Source of the DNA: Bolinopsis microptera
Taxonomy: Eukaryota > Ctenophora > Tentaculata > Lobata > Bolinopsidae
NCBI RefSeq assembly: GCF_026151205.1
Contig: NC_087074.1
Location: 8,969,726 to 9,033,725 of the forward strand
DNA: 64,000 nt
Reading direction: 5' to 3'
Shown piece after piece: positions 41,601-55,199 of the stretch (position 1 is the stretch's first letter; every line of letters starts with the position of its first letter). The notes under the pieces are model-generated. The model saw only the letters and a program-made list of their open reading frames with translations, made no database searches and was not told the DNA's origin. Position numbers and translations under genes: made by a program.

Positions 41601-44600
41601 CTTAAACTGATATTCAATCTCCTAATGTGGTCGGCTTTTCATCATAGTAACGTGCTAAGAAAAATCATGAAACTGATGTCAATCGTTGTTGCACCATTCT
41701 TTGAAGATTGTGCCATTCATAGAGAAAGGGTTCCTCGTGATTTGTCCAGTGCTGTTTTGGGAAAAAATCATTGAATTCTGAGGAACTCTTTCAAGTGGTC
41801 GGCTTTTCATTGTGATTTTATAGTACCTTTTAAATTGTTATTTCTTTTGTTAACCGTTTTTGTACCATTCTTTGAAGATTGTGTCATTCATGAAATTTAG
41901 CAAACTTTTCCTCGTGATCTGTTTAATATTGTGTTGAGGGAGGAAACATCTAATTAGAGGAAAAACGCTTTTTAGTTTAAGTGGGCGACTTTTCGTCATT
42001 GTAATTTTTGAACGCACCATTTTATTTGTAATTTCTATTATTAATCTTCTTAATGTTCTTGTAAAATGACGCGTTATTTTTCAGATTCTTTGGAAAGCTT
42101 TTCTTGTGATCGGTTATTTGTCGGGTGAACATTCAATTATTTAAAACTCAGATTTAATTACATAAAAAGTAATTAATCATATAACTTTGTCTCCTAGTTC
42201 AAATTTGCATCCCCTTGACACATTGAATTGGACATCCCTTATTGTTACCCTTTGCTTAAAATTGACCAAAAATCAGCCGATATATTTGTGATTTGACAAC
42301 ATGACAAATTGTAAATCTAAATCGACATATTCTTCATACTGTTTCAAGTTTGAATAAGTGAAAACCTTTTTGATAAGTGACTTTTATTTATAACCATTAC
42401 TGTTTTCTGCAACTTGTAAAATGTTGTTCCCTGCCCAATTGCTTTGTTGGCTACGAACCCTGGGGTGGGCCCCTGGCCCCCCTCCCCCTGGGGTATTGTG
42501 ACACACTTGAATATTTCTTATGAATATCTGGATTCAAGAACCGGTATCACTGAGCACTGTTGGTTAAACATGCACACTCAAACCGATTTAACTGCGAGTT
42601 GAAAGTCTAGGAAGACAATTCGAAGGTCCTCTTGAGCCACAACTTTCCAGCGGATTCTCCTACATAATATAATTGCAGATCAAGTAGTACCCCGGTATTT
42701 CATAGTCCTTGGAATAAAATTAAATTTTAAATGCAAAAATATAAATATACGGCGCATCTAAAGAATCATAACTATGACAGCACTGCACACTCTTGCAGAG
42801 TGACAAAAAACTGAGGTTTCGGAAAAATTTAATTTGGACATGTAGCCTGATAATAGTGAGCAAGGTGAATTTAAAATCCAACAATTACATAATATGGATT
42901 CTGCTGAAAGTGGCACTTCATCCGTTTCCGGTCCCATAGCCACAAAGTCTGCTAAAAGTGCTAAAAGTGCCACGTATTAACCTTCCCCCGACAATAGTCT
43001 GGCCTGTGGGAAAGTACACGTTTCCACAGAAAATGATGACATCTCTAATTCATGTGCTGATTTTCTTGTTAGCCCTGGCCTGACGTAATGCCTTAATTTT
43101 GCCAAAGCAACATCCTTGTTGCCATGGCAACGATTGCTACTTGATGTTCTCTTCATTCACTTAATTGGTCCAATTATCTCGCTTTTAAATTGAAGATAGG
43201 ATGCAGAGAGACAATACTTGCTCTACCGAACACGTACACGTTTTTGAGTTTAAAACTTTTAAACTATTACATTCACGATATTGATTTATGTACATTTGAA
43301 TTAGTCGCAGCTACACTTACATGGCTGCTATATGTATATCGGATTGCACCAGGTAATTAACATTTCGTTTTACGTTTCTTACAACATGACGATACACACG
43401 GAAATAAATTTTAATCAATTTACCGTTAATCGAATCAAAGTTTTAAGTTTCTCATTAACTGGACCCTCATTATTTCATATCAAAATTTAACGGCCAGGCT
43501 CTTCGACATAACATATTTACAGCCTTTTTAAGTCGATCATTGTTACTTTAGGTAGCTACTAGCTATCCATTGTGCCGGGACCGGGTCGTGAGCCAAATTC
43601 TGCGGATATTTTTAGTTTTCTTTGTGTTGCCAACGTGGCCATCTGTCCTTGCATTATCCAAATCATCATCACGTGATACTTAAAAATAGAAATTACGTTG
43701 TTATATTTTGATTTTGTGGTCCCCTGCGACTCCGTTAAATTTGCTGACATCACGGCCTGTTAAACGTGGCAACCTAGTTGGGAAACGGACAACCTTAACA
43801 TGTTACAAAGTTTTTAACATTTTCCATGTAGATTCGGGTTTAGTTAGGCAATATTTTTACCGATATGAGTTATTCGCGGTATGTGACGCTGACTCCTGAA
43901 AAGTTTTCCTATTTCTTTGTCAGCAAAAAGTATAATAAATTTATGTAATTTCTTGCTTGAAATTTAATGATAGTTTCTGCACATCCCTATCAGATTATCA
44001 GCACATTGTACACTCTTATTAAATGATCAATCATCTGTCAATCATCTCTACTACACTTTACTACAACTCACATAATGATCTACCATCATCTGTAGGTCAC
44101 ACTTTATATAAAACTCCAATAATTTGTATATTGCACGTTACATTACAACACAATGATTAACCTGGCAATCATTGTGATAACAGCTGGATGCCATGTTTTG
44201 AGAAGAGAGGCCGCTAAACCACCGGGCAAACACCCAGACAACAGTGCGGGTGTACACACACACACACAAGTCCCCAGTCTCTCTCTCTCTCTCCCCTACT
44301 ACAAACGCCTCGTACACTCGCGAGGATCTCTTAAGAAGGTGTTATCACGTACCATCATCAAGTGTGAAATATGAACAGCAAGTGGTATGTCAGCTGGCTG
44401 GATGTCCTGGAACAGAGAGAATGGTTGTTCTGATGAAACCCTTTTTTCAGCAGTTTCAAGTACGTAGGTATTTTGGGGAGATGTAATTGAGTTATGACTT
44501 ATGTGCGCCATAATAAAATGATGAAATAATGAAATTGTTCAATTTTGTAATATTCAACATTTTATTTGTTGTGTCATAATCGATATTCATGTATATAGGC

Positions 44601-46100
44601 TGGTAAATGCTAGTGAATATTTAGCTCTCAGCATTATTCTTCTTATTATGTGCATCTTAAATTATGCGATTGTAATATTCCTGTGAGGAGAAGTCAGGAA
44701 ATAGTATTATATTCACAACTTAGAAAAATGCATATTTTCTCAGTAATTTGACTCCCAAGTCCCATCTTACATCTAAGATTACTTTCTGCAGATTTAAAAA
44801 ATGGCTCGGAAATGAGAGTGAAAGGGGCCGTTCCTAAATCAGTTTACCGAATTCCGTTTGTATTTTACCGAAAAATACAAATAAAAGGGAATTTAAAACA
44901 ATCATTTTGGGGAGATTGTTATCATTCGCCATTAATATCTGTAATTCTCAATTGTCGTATTTTAATCATTCAGTCTATTGAATGATTAGTCTATTAGGTG
45001 GGACATATATGAAATATTTTAGTTTTGTCATTTTTTCCATTGACCTCCACCCACCAACTTTGCGTTAAAAACTTACTAAATTGTTGGTGGTGTTTTAGAC
45101 AAGAGCATGGGAGATGCAATCTCAGAAAACTAATTTGATATGTCGAGATAGCAGTTATTGTTAACCTTAGGCTCTCGCTCTGAGTAGGCCACTCCCTAGC
45201 TTGTTTACCATTGCTATCTCGAAATTAAGTTAATCCAATTACACCCACTTCGCAGATTTTGTCTCAAATAATTAAATTGGGTTAATAGTTTGTGCCAGAC
45301 AACTTTCAGCACAATTCGATCAGAAATTTATGTTAAGTATCGTTTAAAAATTTCAACGCGGTAAAATTAAAAGATAAATGCTTCCTCTCAGCCCCGCAAG
45401 ATGCCCCCGCAACCCTTAATCAAGAATTAAATATTAACTCCAACCCGAAAACTTGGCGCTTACAATTATTACAATTTCAGAACATAGAGGAGGGAAACAC
45501 GATAGGCAAGGAGGAGATATACAACACTCTGGTGAACAGTCAGGGGGCCATGGAGGCCCAGAAGAAGATGCAGGAGGACATTCGGTGGGCAGGTACGTGT
45601 CTCCCTTATCTCTTGTGGCACTTTTACTGCTACTTTTATGTGTTTTATCATCACTTAGAACCGCATTAATCGACACCTCCTGTTTGCCGATTCATCGACA
45701 ATTTCCGGCCTTACTTAATTTTTGTCATCACATTCAATATAGAGGTATAGGTCTTCAATTGTTCGTTTTTAAAACTGTTGTATTATATATAATTGTAAGT
45801 TAAATTCTTTGCTTTCCGCTCTTGCTCAACGTGCTATTAGCAACTTGATTCTGCCTAGTAACAGAAATCAGGTGCCAAGTTCCGGGAAATTTTTTGTCCA
45901 GTTCGATCACAACCTCGATCATCGCCTAAGATTACAGGTCATTTCCAAAAATTGGTTTTGGAAACGGAAATGGAACAAAAACGGAACCACAAAATCACGG
46001 GAATATATACGTGGCGCTATATTATATGAAAACAAAGTGAAAGCCGGCCTTAACTCACAATATACACGTCTCACGTCTGATAATTGAAAACGAAGATAAC

Positions 46101-46141
<41 letters not shown>

Positions 46142-49100
46142 GAGAGAGAGAGAGTGCGTGACCTACTTTATATCACTGCTAACACAAATATAAAACAGAG
46201 CCACGTACTTTTCAACCCTTATCTCTCGTCTTGTCTTTCTTTTCCTGATTCAACTCTGACAATTACACGTTCACTTGTACACAATACACATGTCAGGATT
46301 CTGTTATCGACACTATAAGTGCCCATTGATTCTGGCACTGGTGATTACTTCTACCCGACACCCGTATCCGGCCCGGAAGCGTGAGGCCAGAGCAAAGAGT
46401 GCTGTCCGCCAGGGAGGGGAGAAAGAGAGGGGCTGGCTGGCTGCTAACTGCACGACGTAGTTGCTAGTGTGGTGTGATATATGAGGTCTCCGCTTGTCAT
46501 TTGATACGAGATGATAAGACAGTCTCACTAGGCGATATATTTCTGATAAAGCAGTCTTTATGTGACCCCTGCTGTTGTTTTCTCTCTTTAACTGCAGTGG
46601 AAGCCACAAGCAACCCCCTTTCCGTAGAACTTGTTGCTATTGTCGATTAGTTTTTGAAGCGTTATTTAAACCCGTACAGTTTAGTTACATTGTTACTCTT
46701 TGTTTTTTGATAGCTCGTCCTCGTTAACCCAATATATGGTGCTCGATTTCCTAGAAAGGTTAACTTTCGATTGAATAATATAATATTAAGTTACTCGTTG
46801 TTTTGGCAGCTGCTAAAGAAATGGTCCCCACATTCCGTCATTCCTCGATACCTCTCGAAACGTCTCGCTTTCCAGCTCTCGCTTTCTGCTTTTTAGTCAC
46901 GAGCACTTTCTAGAATTATTGCCCAGCAACCACACTTGAGCTGCTGCCCGGCCGACACTCGAGAACAGTGTTCCCCAGAACTTTGTTACGACACATATTT
47001 TCACCGGCTGATTTCATTAGTCACTACCGTAGTGGGTTTGAGTGACTCCCCACTGTAGTCCTCCGTCAAGAACGCTCGGTATTTATTCCGTGTAAGGATA
47101 ACTCACTAAAGCATAAGCGATGACGAAATTAACTGCTTGTAAAACCTTGCCAAAAACAGGCACCACAACAGGAGCAGTCAAACGCAATATGGCATAGCAG
47201 CACACGCACCGTGCTACTAATACTATATAGGGTGTGGTGGCTGACCAGTATACTGCTCTGTTGACGTCATCTTGGAGTTGATGACGTGTTGAGATTGAGA
47301 CACACTCTAATTCCCCGGTGAGAGAGTTGATGACCTAGGTCCTTATTAGGCGTACACCTCGTGTCCAGGACTCCCTTCTCCTGCTATTTAGATCATCGGC
47401 TGCACAGTTCCTGATACACTTTGCTGGCGTGTCCTTGATTCTCTTTCTTCTCGTGTTGTGTGCTACTGCTCCTGTTTTCTACGTTGTCGTCGTTTGGAGT
47501 TGGTGTTGCGCATTGTTACATGTACTCGACTACATGTAGTGTTACCTTGATGCTCCGCTGCAGATTTGTATTGTGTATAGTGAGACTATTAATTACCGAT
47601 GCTAGCTGTAGTAGTAGTATTAGTAGTATATAATATGTAAAATGATTTGTAGTAAGCAACATTATCTACAAGGAGATGGATAGCGAGGGGAGTAACAGCC
47701 CACCTGGTTCGTTGTCCGGCCAACAACAACAGACCACGCCCCTAACAAGCTCTACACCTGCTCCCGTCTACACACAGTACACAACACAGAACACAACACA
47801 GAACTCACAGTACCCCCCACAGAACAACTCACAGAACTACACACCACAGAACAACAACTCACAACAACAACAACAGCCCTCTGTGTACTCCTCCAACTAC
47901 TACAGCACGGTAGCTCCCTACTACACCAGCCCCCGGCTCTCCCCGGTCTCCAGCAGGAAGACGTCCCTGGAGTCCGCTCCACCAGTCCTCTGTCAGACCC
48001 CCACCATCGTCCTGTCCTCGGTGGGGTGTAGAGAGGAAACCACCACTCCCCCCAACAAACAGGCACAACCTGGAACTGGAGCTGGCAGTGTGTGGAAAGG
48101 TAATTTGAGATAGAACTTGTGTGTGCTCGCTCCTCGCCCCGTCAAGCAGCTGTTTTCTTGATTGATTAGCCGCTGTTTGATGATATATGAGTGGGAGGTT
48201 ATCTCTGAGGCAGTAAACCGTTTGCAATTTGTAACTGTCGGCTTTTATTTTAACTGGGAACTTGAACCGAGAACTTAAAGGGAAACTTTAAACCGGGAAC
48301 TGCACGTACCGGTATTCAATTACTTCTCTCGGCTTTTTAATTCGTTCGTTCAGGTGTTGATTCGCTTTATGTTTATGTTTGCCACATACTTTTCATCTCA
48401 ACTCTTCGTGCGGGTCCTGACTTAGACCGCCCAGCTCTCGACCTAGACCACTCGGTACCGACAGGTTCATCAATCACCAAGACCAATCTCCGAGACGACT
48501 CTTCAATCCGAGCCCGCTATTTTCCGTCGTCTAACTAGCTCTTACAGAGCACATTAATTGTTACGACTCAGCAGACTAAAACTGTTAAAATTAGTACATC
48601 GCACGAGATGTTGTCATTACCATTTTGGAGTGGTCTAAGTCTGGACGGCCGTAGCTAGCCCAGACAGTCAATGATCGCAGACAAAACCATGACCTAAGGT
48701 GGTCACAGACAAAACATGACCTCAGGAAGATGGAGGATGTTGCAGGTTGCTGGTCATATAGCCCTGTTATTTTGGTTCCGGGATTGTAACCAACCCCCGG
48801 TAATAGCCCCTGGCAGGTCCCTGTGTTATCCACACCGTTCATTAACTTGCCCTACATTTCTCTGAGTAGGGTGACATTATGATCTCTGAACAAGGATTAA
48901 CACACGACACAATCGGTGTTATTCATATCCAGCACTTACCTGGTAGACGTCATATGTTAACTTAGTTAAGGTAATGATTAGGTTACATCCTACACAAACA
49001 CGTACTCTCTCTCTCTCTCCCTCCCTCTCTCTCTCTCTCTCTCCGAACCCTCATTTACCCTCACTCTTTCCAACTTCTGTTCTCCACAATATGTTGGATT

Positions 49101-52100
49101 ACATGTTGTCACCTAGCGTAGCAGCAAACATTGCATCACCGTGCCATTTCAGCCAATCGACAAGTTACATCACGCCCCTACACACATAAGATCAGAGCTA
49201 TTTATACGCTGTTGCTGGACGGGCGCTGTTGCTGCTAGGCTGAACATGCTCGTGCAGCGAGGTAGCGGTACTAGTACTTCCTCAGTTTCAGCTGCCGTCC
49301 GGCACACTCTCAAAGCTGTGTGTGACTGTAGTGTTACACATTCAGGTAGAGGGGAGAGGGACCAGAGCGGTACTAGCACTTCCCGGCCTTCAGCTGGCCG
49401 GCCCACTCTAAATAGACTCATCTGCTTACTGTTGTAGTGTGTGTGCAGGCCCGGGCATGCTCCACTGTTAAAATAGATCTCCAGTTTGACATGCAAGCGG
49501 GTATATACATCTCGTGTGTGTGTGTGGTAAATTTTCGAATGTATAATGGGTGAACAGTAGCGAGGTACACAGGCTCAGCACTTGCCTACTGTCTACACAA
49601 ACCCCCATTATCGTGTCAGTAGTATCCAAACTGTACGTGATTCTCCTGTTTTCTTCTCCTACCCACACAAGAGCGTACTAATAAAATAATTATCCCTGGT
49701 TCATTGTGTGTACATAATGCGGTGTAAGGAAACATTACATTATATAAGTAGAGTAATGTTGTTAAGTTACGGAAAACCACTTAATCATGCACAGCATATT
49801 GGTTACCGGAAATTTCTAGGCTTGCGTAATGAAAACATGCACATGTGACTCAACTAATTTTATTGTTTTATTTAAAGTTAGCTCTGTGTCTCATCCTATC
49901 AACTCGTGAGTATAACAAATATTTCATAGTAGTACACTCCTAATGACTATGTTTTTCAGATTCAATGTTCGTGTTGGTGGCATACAAAACAGAGCCGTGT
50001 AAGCGGGCTGCCCGTCTGTGTCGCCAGGGATACGCTTGTCCTAACTACCACAATAACAAGGACAGAAGGAGGTCCCCCAAGATCTGGAAATATAGGTAGC
50101 CACCTCCCCAACTCTGGTTACAATTCCCGCCGTTATTCTATTGTTGCAACAATCTGCACATGTTACGTAACTTCGTCAACCCACCCTCACGAGATCTTTG
50201 AATTACGTACATATCCCGTGGTCTGGACACTGGGGATTATTACAGCACACGCCCCGTTTTACAGGACTATCCCCATTAACATAGTAGTATTGTCAGTTTT
50301 CAATGTTACACAATATAACACGGTTTAACTCTAGAATAACGCAACTGTGTAACAAGGTAATGATTAACAGGTCGACACCCTGTCCCTTGGTCAAGTCAAA
50401 TGACGAGTGGGGAGATCCCTCAGTTTGTGAACACCAGGACAGTTGTGGTTACTGTCACACTCGTACCGAGCAGCAGTTTCACCCTGAGGTATTACATCGC
50501 TACAAATATGAAATATTTGTGTTAAAATCGTTTAAATGTACGCACTCAAAATACTATTTGACACCGGAAAGTCTGCTGTTATTTAAAAACAAAATAGTAT
50601 TTTGATACAGGTAAATTTAACCAAACGCCCTTTCTCAGATCTACAAGAGCACCAGATGTAAGGACATGCAGCAGTACTTGTTCTGTCCTCGTGGTCCTTT
50701 CTGCGCGTTCGCGCACGATGACGACGAGGCCCAGATCGTGTACGATATTTCAGATACTCAATACCCCGATACCACATCTCCCCCAACCTCAGTCAGCGTG
50801 AGTTATATTTCACAGTGCCAGACGGCCAGTGACTGTTCTAATTCTTATCGTTCTTTCTTAAAAATAAGTAGAATTCCTGTTTATAATTCCTGTTTATAAT
50901 ACTTGTTGTGAAATCTAGTACGATAACATAACTTCATGGCAGGGAATAATAGGAGACAAGCGGAGCAGGTCCTACACGCACACCGGTCTTGCGCTGGAGG
51001 CGCGCGCACGCTCCGGCAGTAACGACAGCAGAATACGATCCCTCTCCCTGATAGACTCCCTCCAGAACATGTCTGTATCAGGCCAGCACCCTGTTCCTGT
51101 ACACAATGCTGCAGCACACGCTGTGGCTCACCCCAGTCCTGCCCTGCCTGATAGCAGAATGAGGTCTCAGAGCCAGGGATCCGGAGAGAATTCCAATGGT
51201 AACCTCCTTCCAGACCCCAGAGAGTCCTCTCCTGTAAGTATACTTGTTATTTAAATGATTTCAAATGGAATATTATTTATCACTCAAAGCAGAACCCACC
51301 AAAGATACCGTCTTTGTTAAGCTCACAACGAAATCATTCAATTTTCTCACCACCTTTTCACTTTCCAGTCGAAAACCACAATTATCTCACCGGAAACATT
51401 ACAACAGGCTCTTAAAACAAAGGTTACAATAATGTCATAGATATTTACATCTTTTAACTTAAAGTTATTTAAAACTATTTCTTCAGTTAGAACTTCTCAA
51501 GTAATCTTGGCCATACAGCAGTCTCAATTTTTAACAATATTTTGCTATGCAATTGCTTTACAAATCAGATAATCACATGAAACAATCTCCTCATCACCAT
51601 TACGATTCCTTCCCTTACCGATCAGCTTTAGCTACAGTGCATATTCATAAGCATCATTATCATAAGTCATAACTTTGTTGGCAAGTTTTAATTTATTCTA
51701 TTAATAAACTCTCATCAGGATTAGCTTATAAGATATTAATATAATTCAAAGTGCTACTCTGGGCCAATATCCTTCTCGCTTATAATTTTGGCAAGTTAAG
51801 TCACTATTTATACCTTATAAAACTGACATTATGATTTCATTGAATTTGATTTTTGTGATTATGGTAATCCTTCTATCATTCAGCGAGTGGCGGCACAAGT
51901 GTTGACTGAAGCGACCAAGGCAGTAACATTGGCTGCTGTCCAGCATCAACAACTAGCTGGCTTCGACTCTGAACACAACAATTTCTACGGAAATACCTCT
52001 CTACCGAGTGAGATCAGTGAGTCATACACCCTGATTTAATATTACTATTAATATTCATACCCTGACCTAATAATACTATTTTAGTCAAATACCCTGACCT

Positions 52101-53480
52101 AATTCCCCAATCCCCATGAACTTAAACTAACTCATAAGACGTGTTGCAAATTACCAAACGAAGCTAACAGCTGATTCCCTGTCAGGCGGAGTGAACGGAC
52201 ATTTCCCCGGTCATATCTCCGCCGGGCCCCAACACCCTGAGTACAACGCCTCTCACGCTAACTTCCCCGCTTCAGCAGAGCCACACAACACTGCTGAGTA
52301 CAGCATGATGCTCAACGGTCTCATCAACTCCTCCTCAGTTACTGATCAGAGGAGGATGAAGGCTGAACAAGCCGTCCTTATCCAGCAGCACCAGCAACAA
52401 GAGGTGAGAATTTGTCAGGGACGTTGTGGTGATCTAATTTTGAACCTGAATGGGTTGATAATTTTGGTATCTGCCTTGCTATCCCATGTTTCAGTGACTG
52501 TGTGATGAATGAGAAATAGTGTAGTATTTTAGACAGGATGATCCAATTTATTAATTGGATTATAACCATCCCCTTGTTTCAGCAACAAAGAGTCCTTGTG
52601 AACGAGTCACTGGAGACATTAAAAGCAATAAACAAGCTCACAACATCCCTGGTATTCAACGCTTCCAAGTTGCCACTTAACGTACTTGTCCACATTAGAC
52701 AGCAATACACTCGCACCTTGGAGGAGATCAACTCTGTTAGTATTTAATTAATTACTTGTGTACTTAATTACTAATTAGTTGTGAGGTGAATTACTTTGTT
52801 TCATATCCTTCTGCTTTAACACGCTGTGAGTGTGGGTAGCGTAACGTTTGACTTACTTTGTATGATTTCTATTTTACCATGTATTGATTCAGTACAATAC
52901 ATCGATACAGCGCCTACTTGGCTATGAATAATTCGAAGTTAGCCCACTTCAAATTGGTAAAATAAAGTCAAGAAGCATAGATAGTATGACATAATGGAGG
53001 GGGCCTCTTGAAACAGGAGAGTTAGTAATTACATAAACCCTGCAATATCCTGAATATATGCACAATGTTTCCCTGAACCCTGAGTGACGTAATGATACTC
53101 TCTGCAGATGTTGGCGGTACGGAAACAGATGGCCTGTATAGTGTGTGTAGACAGGCCTAGAGACGCCCTGATCCATCCCTGCTCACACTACGTCTCCTGC
53201 CAGGTACAGACCCTTTAATTACACTTTTATTGTGTATTTTACTTTCTTATCTTTATCTTACTCTTATCTCTTTATCTCTCTTTTCTAACTGCTTTGTTAA
53301 CTAGTAGATTATCTCCCCCTAATTGTACACAATCAAAGGAATGATGATAAACTAAAATTCACTTATACACAAATTTTAGTAACACATTAATTCCCCTGTT
53401 CCCAGGAGTGTTTAAAGACTCACAAGTATTGTCCAGCTTGTAACGAACTGATCCAGCGAATTTACAATGTTTGTATCTAG
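35683..53480 (+). CDS. UNK: Unkempt RNA-binding protein, 13 exons
   Basis: Cytoplasmic CCCH protein that represses translation of bound mRNAs and shapes neuron morphology in other animals. Exons: 35683-35723, 36191-36400, 36579-36765, 45481-45592, 49960-50095, 50371-50488, 50639-50797, 50943-51233, 51884-52016, 52186-52403, 52583-52735, 53108-53203, 53406-53480. All are GT-AG with matching phases, 1929 nt, 642 aa. Exon 1 has a strong ACCATGG start. Exons 2-3 carry CCCH fingers 1-3 (VEQCSMFLQHKC, HRPFTCFYWH, NQRRRRP, GDTERKYHLRHYKT); exons 5-7 carry fingers 4-6 (YKTEPCKRAARLCRQGYACP, CHTRTEQQFHPE, CPRGPFCAFAH). A low-complexity middle follows, then a short helical region and the C-terminal RING (CIVC, then CSHYVSCQEC and CPAC). 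The human protein is 810 aa; the middle is shorter here. Intron 3 is 8.7 kb and full of transposons. Confidence 0.94.
36766..38509 (+). other. Unkempt intron 3, left part
   Basis: About 1.7 kb without repeat structure or coding similarity that I recognise; several short frames on both strands look like chance. Confidence 0.35.
38957..39065. repeat. Long poly-T tract
   Basis: About 110 bases almost entirely T with single A, C or G interruptions. It may be the fossil tail of an inverted retrotransposed copy. The frame across it is an artefact. Confidence 0.9.
39321..40248. mobile_element. hAT-type MITE with internal 317-bp tandem duplication
   Basis: Ends CAGGCACGTAGACAGG and, inverted, CAGGGACGTAGCCAGG (14/16). 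It is flanked by a perfect 8-bp duplication TTCCGGGC (39313-39320 and 40249-40256). It contains strings of perfect G/C hairpins of the type GGGGGGCTGCGCCCCCC and AGGGGCTCCGCCCCT, present twice because of the internal duplication. Confidence 0.9.
39526..40154. repeat. 317-bp tandem duplication inside the hAT MITE
   Basis: The sequence from ATAAATAGTCAATAG at 39526-39842 recurs at 39843-40154 with no difference that I can see, so it is very recent. Confidence 0.95.
40413..45480 (+). other. Unkempt intron 3, right part
   Basis: Five kilobases of mostly AT-rich sequence. Present: a loosely repeated motif GGTCGGCTTTTCAT with GTACCATTCTTTGAAGATTGTG (41628-42000, two to three diverged copies), a G/C run at 42464-42495, and (CA)n plus (CT)n at 44253-44293. 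No coding exon is supported. The acceptor TACAATTTCAG ends it. Confidence 0.4.
45593..47675 (+). other. Unkempt intron 4, left part, with possible internal promoter
   Basis: Contains a (GA)n tract (46105-46155). The last kilobase is less AT-rich, and a TATATAATATG box at about 47628 lies some 48 bp before the ATG of the alternative exon. This would suit an internal promoter. Confidence 0.4.
46105..46155. repeat. (GA)n microsatellite
   Basis: About 25 GA units with two GTGA interruptions. Confidence 0.95.
47676..48099 (+). CDS. UNK: Alternative first (or cassette) exon of Unkempt, Gln/Asn-rich
   Basis: 141 codons from ATG 47676 to a GTAATT donor after 48099, ending in phase 1, exactly the phase exon 4 leaves for the exon at 49960. 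The encoded segment is Gln/Asn/Tyr/Thr/Ser-rich (SLSGQQQQTTPLTS; QNNNSQQQQQPSVYSSNYY) and ends SVWK before joining DSMFVLVAYKTEPC. Used as a first exon it yields a protein with fingers 4-6 and the RING but without fingers 1-3. Used as an internal exon it would need the weak acceptor TTTGTAG at 47652, which also keeps the frame. The 424-nt uninterrupted frame with an ATG and biased composition is the evidence for coding. Confidence 0.65.
48100..49959 (+). other. Unkempt intron before the fourth CCCH finger
   Basis: Contains a (CT)n tract at 49004-49044 and a twofold repeat around GCGGTACTAGYACTTCC (49263-49284 and 49368-49384) joined by GAGGTAGCGG/GACCAGAGCGG. No further exon is seen. Confidence 0.4.
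49004..49044. repeat. (CT)n microsatellite
   Basis: About 20 CT units with a CCCTCC interruption. Confidence 0.92.
51234..51883 (+). other. Unkempt intron 8
   Basis: AT-rich intron of 650 bp. No embedded feature is seen. Confidence 0.5.
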
Positions 53481-55196
53481 CACGGCCCAGTTCCCCTTGA
53501 TCTCTCAGATCCTCTGATCAAGTTTCGGTGTTCGGACGTGTGACGTCATCGCAACTCGTGACGTCATCTCGCACTCAAAACGTGTCGTCATACAGCTCAA
53601 CGCGTGAATATAGCACAAGAAAAGTCGTTTTATGAAACAAACTTTATATTACTGTTAAATGTTTGGAAAATTCAAGAGTGACGATTTTAAAAGAGATCGT
53701 ATCGATGAAAACTGTGAGATTAAAACTTTCGAGTTTTTGGATTATTTATTGTTTTTCTATCGCAGAAAAGTTTTGATAGCTTCTTTATGCGCGGAGATAT
53801 TTTTTGTATATTTAATTTTGGTAGATTTTTAGCTTTAAAGTTTAAACATTAAGAACTGTTAATAATAAGGAGCTATGTCAGTGACCAGGATTGTGCTTGC
53901 AGCTTCTAGCTAGTAGCTTTATGTGTTGTTATACTGTTGAGGGATCTATGTTACTCGTAGCAAACAAATTTAACTCCCCGCCCGTTATTATTGATATCTG
54001 GATATAGTTAGGCATATTGTACACTTAGAGATCCAGGTATAAAATTAATACATCTTGTAGTTGTTATTATTTGGATAACGAGTTCCAGTCGGCCCTGGCG
54101 GTTGTGAAATCGAGATGAATTATGATAAATTAGATTTAGTCGTATTACTGCAACTGATTTAGTATTATTTTAGATCACTCAATATACCCGTTTAAACTTT
54201 TGAGTAGGTCATTTTGATTCTCGTTATCAACTTATTGACGTTTATTGTTTAAGATCATGTTTTTACCTATATGTGTTCCTTTTAGTTTTGTAAGCGTATA
54301 AATAATAATGCGGCATGATTCCTGATAAGGTTTTTTTGTGGAAGAAAATAAAAGATAACGACTAAAAGTGATTTGAGGGTTATAAGATTACTGCTGTTAC
54401 GTGTTAGTAAGACCAATAACTCTTTGGAGAGAGAGTTAGTTGATGTGTGTTCCTTCAATAAACCAAATCTATGTAACTGAAGAAGTCTGGTTCTGTTGAT
54501 GATTCAGAGAACTGATTTACTGCGCTTTTCTGAAATTAGCATCAGATACCCTGATCTTAAAGCAAGAGTTCTTTCAACTACAGCCGATATTTTGCCAAGT
54601 ACTGATGTACGTTGTACGTGTGGACTGAGCCACTTACCGCCTGGAAACTCGCTGTACCTCACCGAATATTCTACTTTAATCATCTACAACTTTACAAACT
54701 ACTGATATATACAGGGAATATTGCCTTCTGCTATTTTCTTTATATTGCATATTGTGATTATATTCGGAGTAGCCTGAAAATTCATACTTCATGGACTTAC
54801 AGTACATACTTTATGAGATGTATCTATCACAGAGACAGTGATTAAAAATATTGATATTGCTATCTCTTTTCATCTTGAATAGGGTGAATGTGTCGCTTTT
54901 TATTGGAAATTATGTTGATCATACTTTAACTTAAGTTGTTTAGAAAAGTAGTATCAAAGTCTCGAGTTTGACTTGTTCGATAGAAAAAATTGATGTTAAA
55001 CTTTTTATTTCCAGATACACTGTAAGTGTTATGTGCACATCACTATCAGGCGCAAGTTTGAATTAATGGAGTGCGTTAAACGTGCTATTATGCGCGGCAT
55101 ATCTAACTAGCTTTGCCCGAAACTCACCAACAACCAATACAACTCCGCGGCCAATTGCATGCTGGCGCTTGGTCTTAATCGAATCCGAAATCAGAC
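53481..55196 (+). other. Unkempt 3' UTR and downstream spacer
   Basis: AATAAA-type signals lie at about 54347 (GAAAATAAAAG) and 54459 (CAATAAACC); the Unkempt transcript probably ends near one of them. Beyond about 54480 I see no gene. Confidence 0.45.
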
Positions 55197-55199
55197 TTA

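Noticed and set aside
44153-44374. Possible Unkempt exon in intron 3
   Set aside because: Exon 3 (phase 0) joins exon 4 (phase 0) directly in agreement with the family alignment; this stretch is mostly CA and CT repeats.
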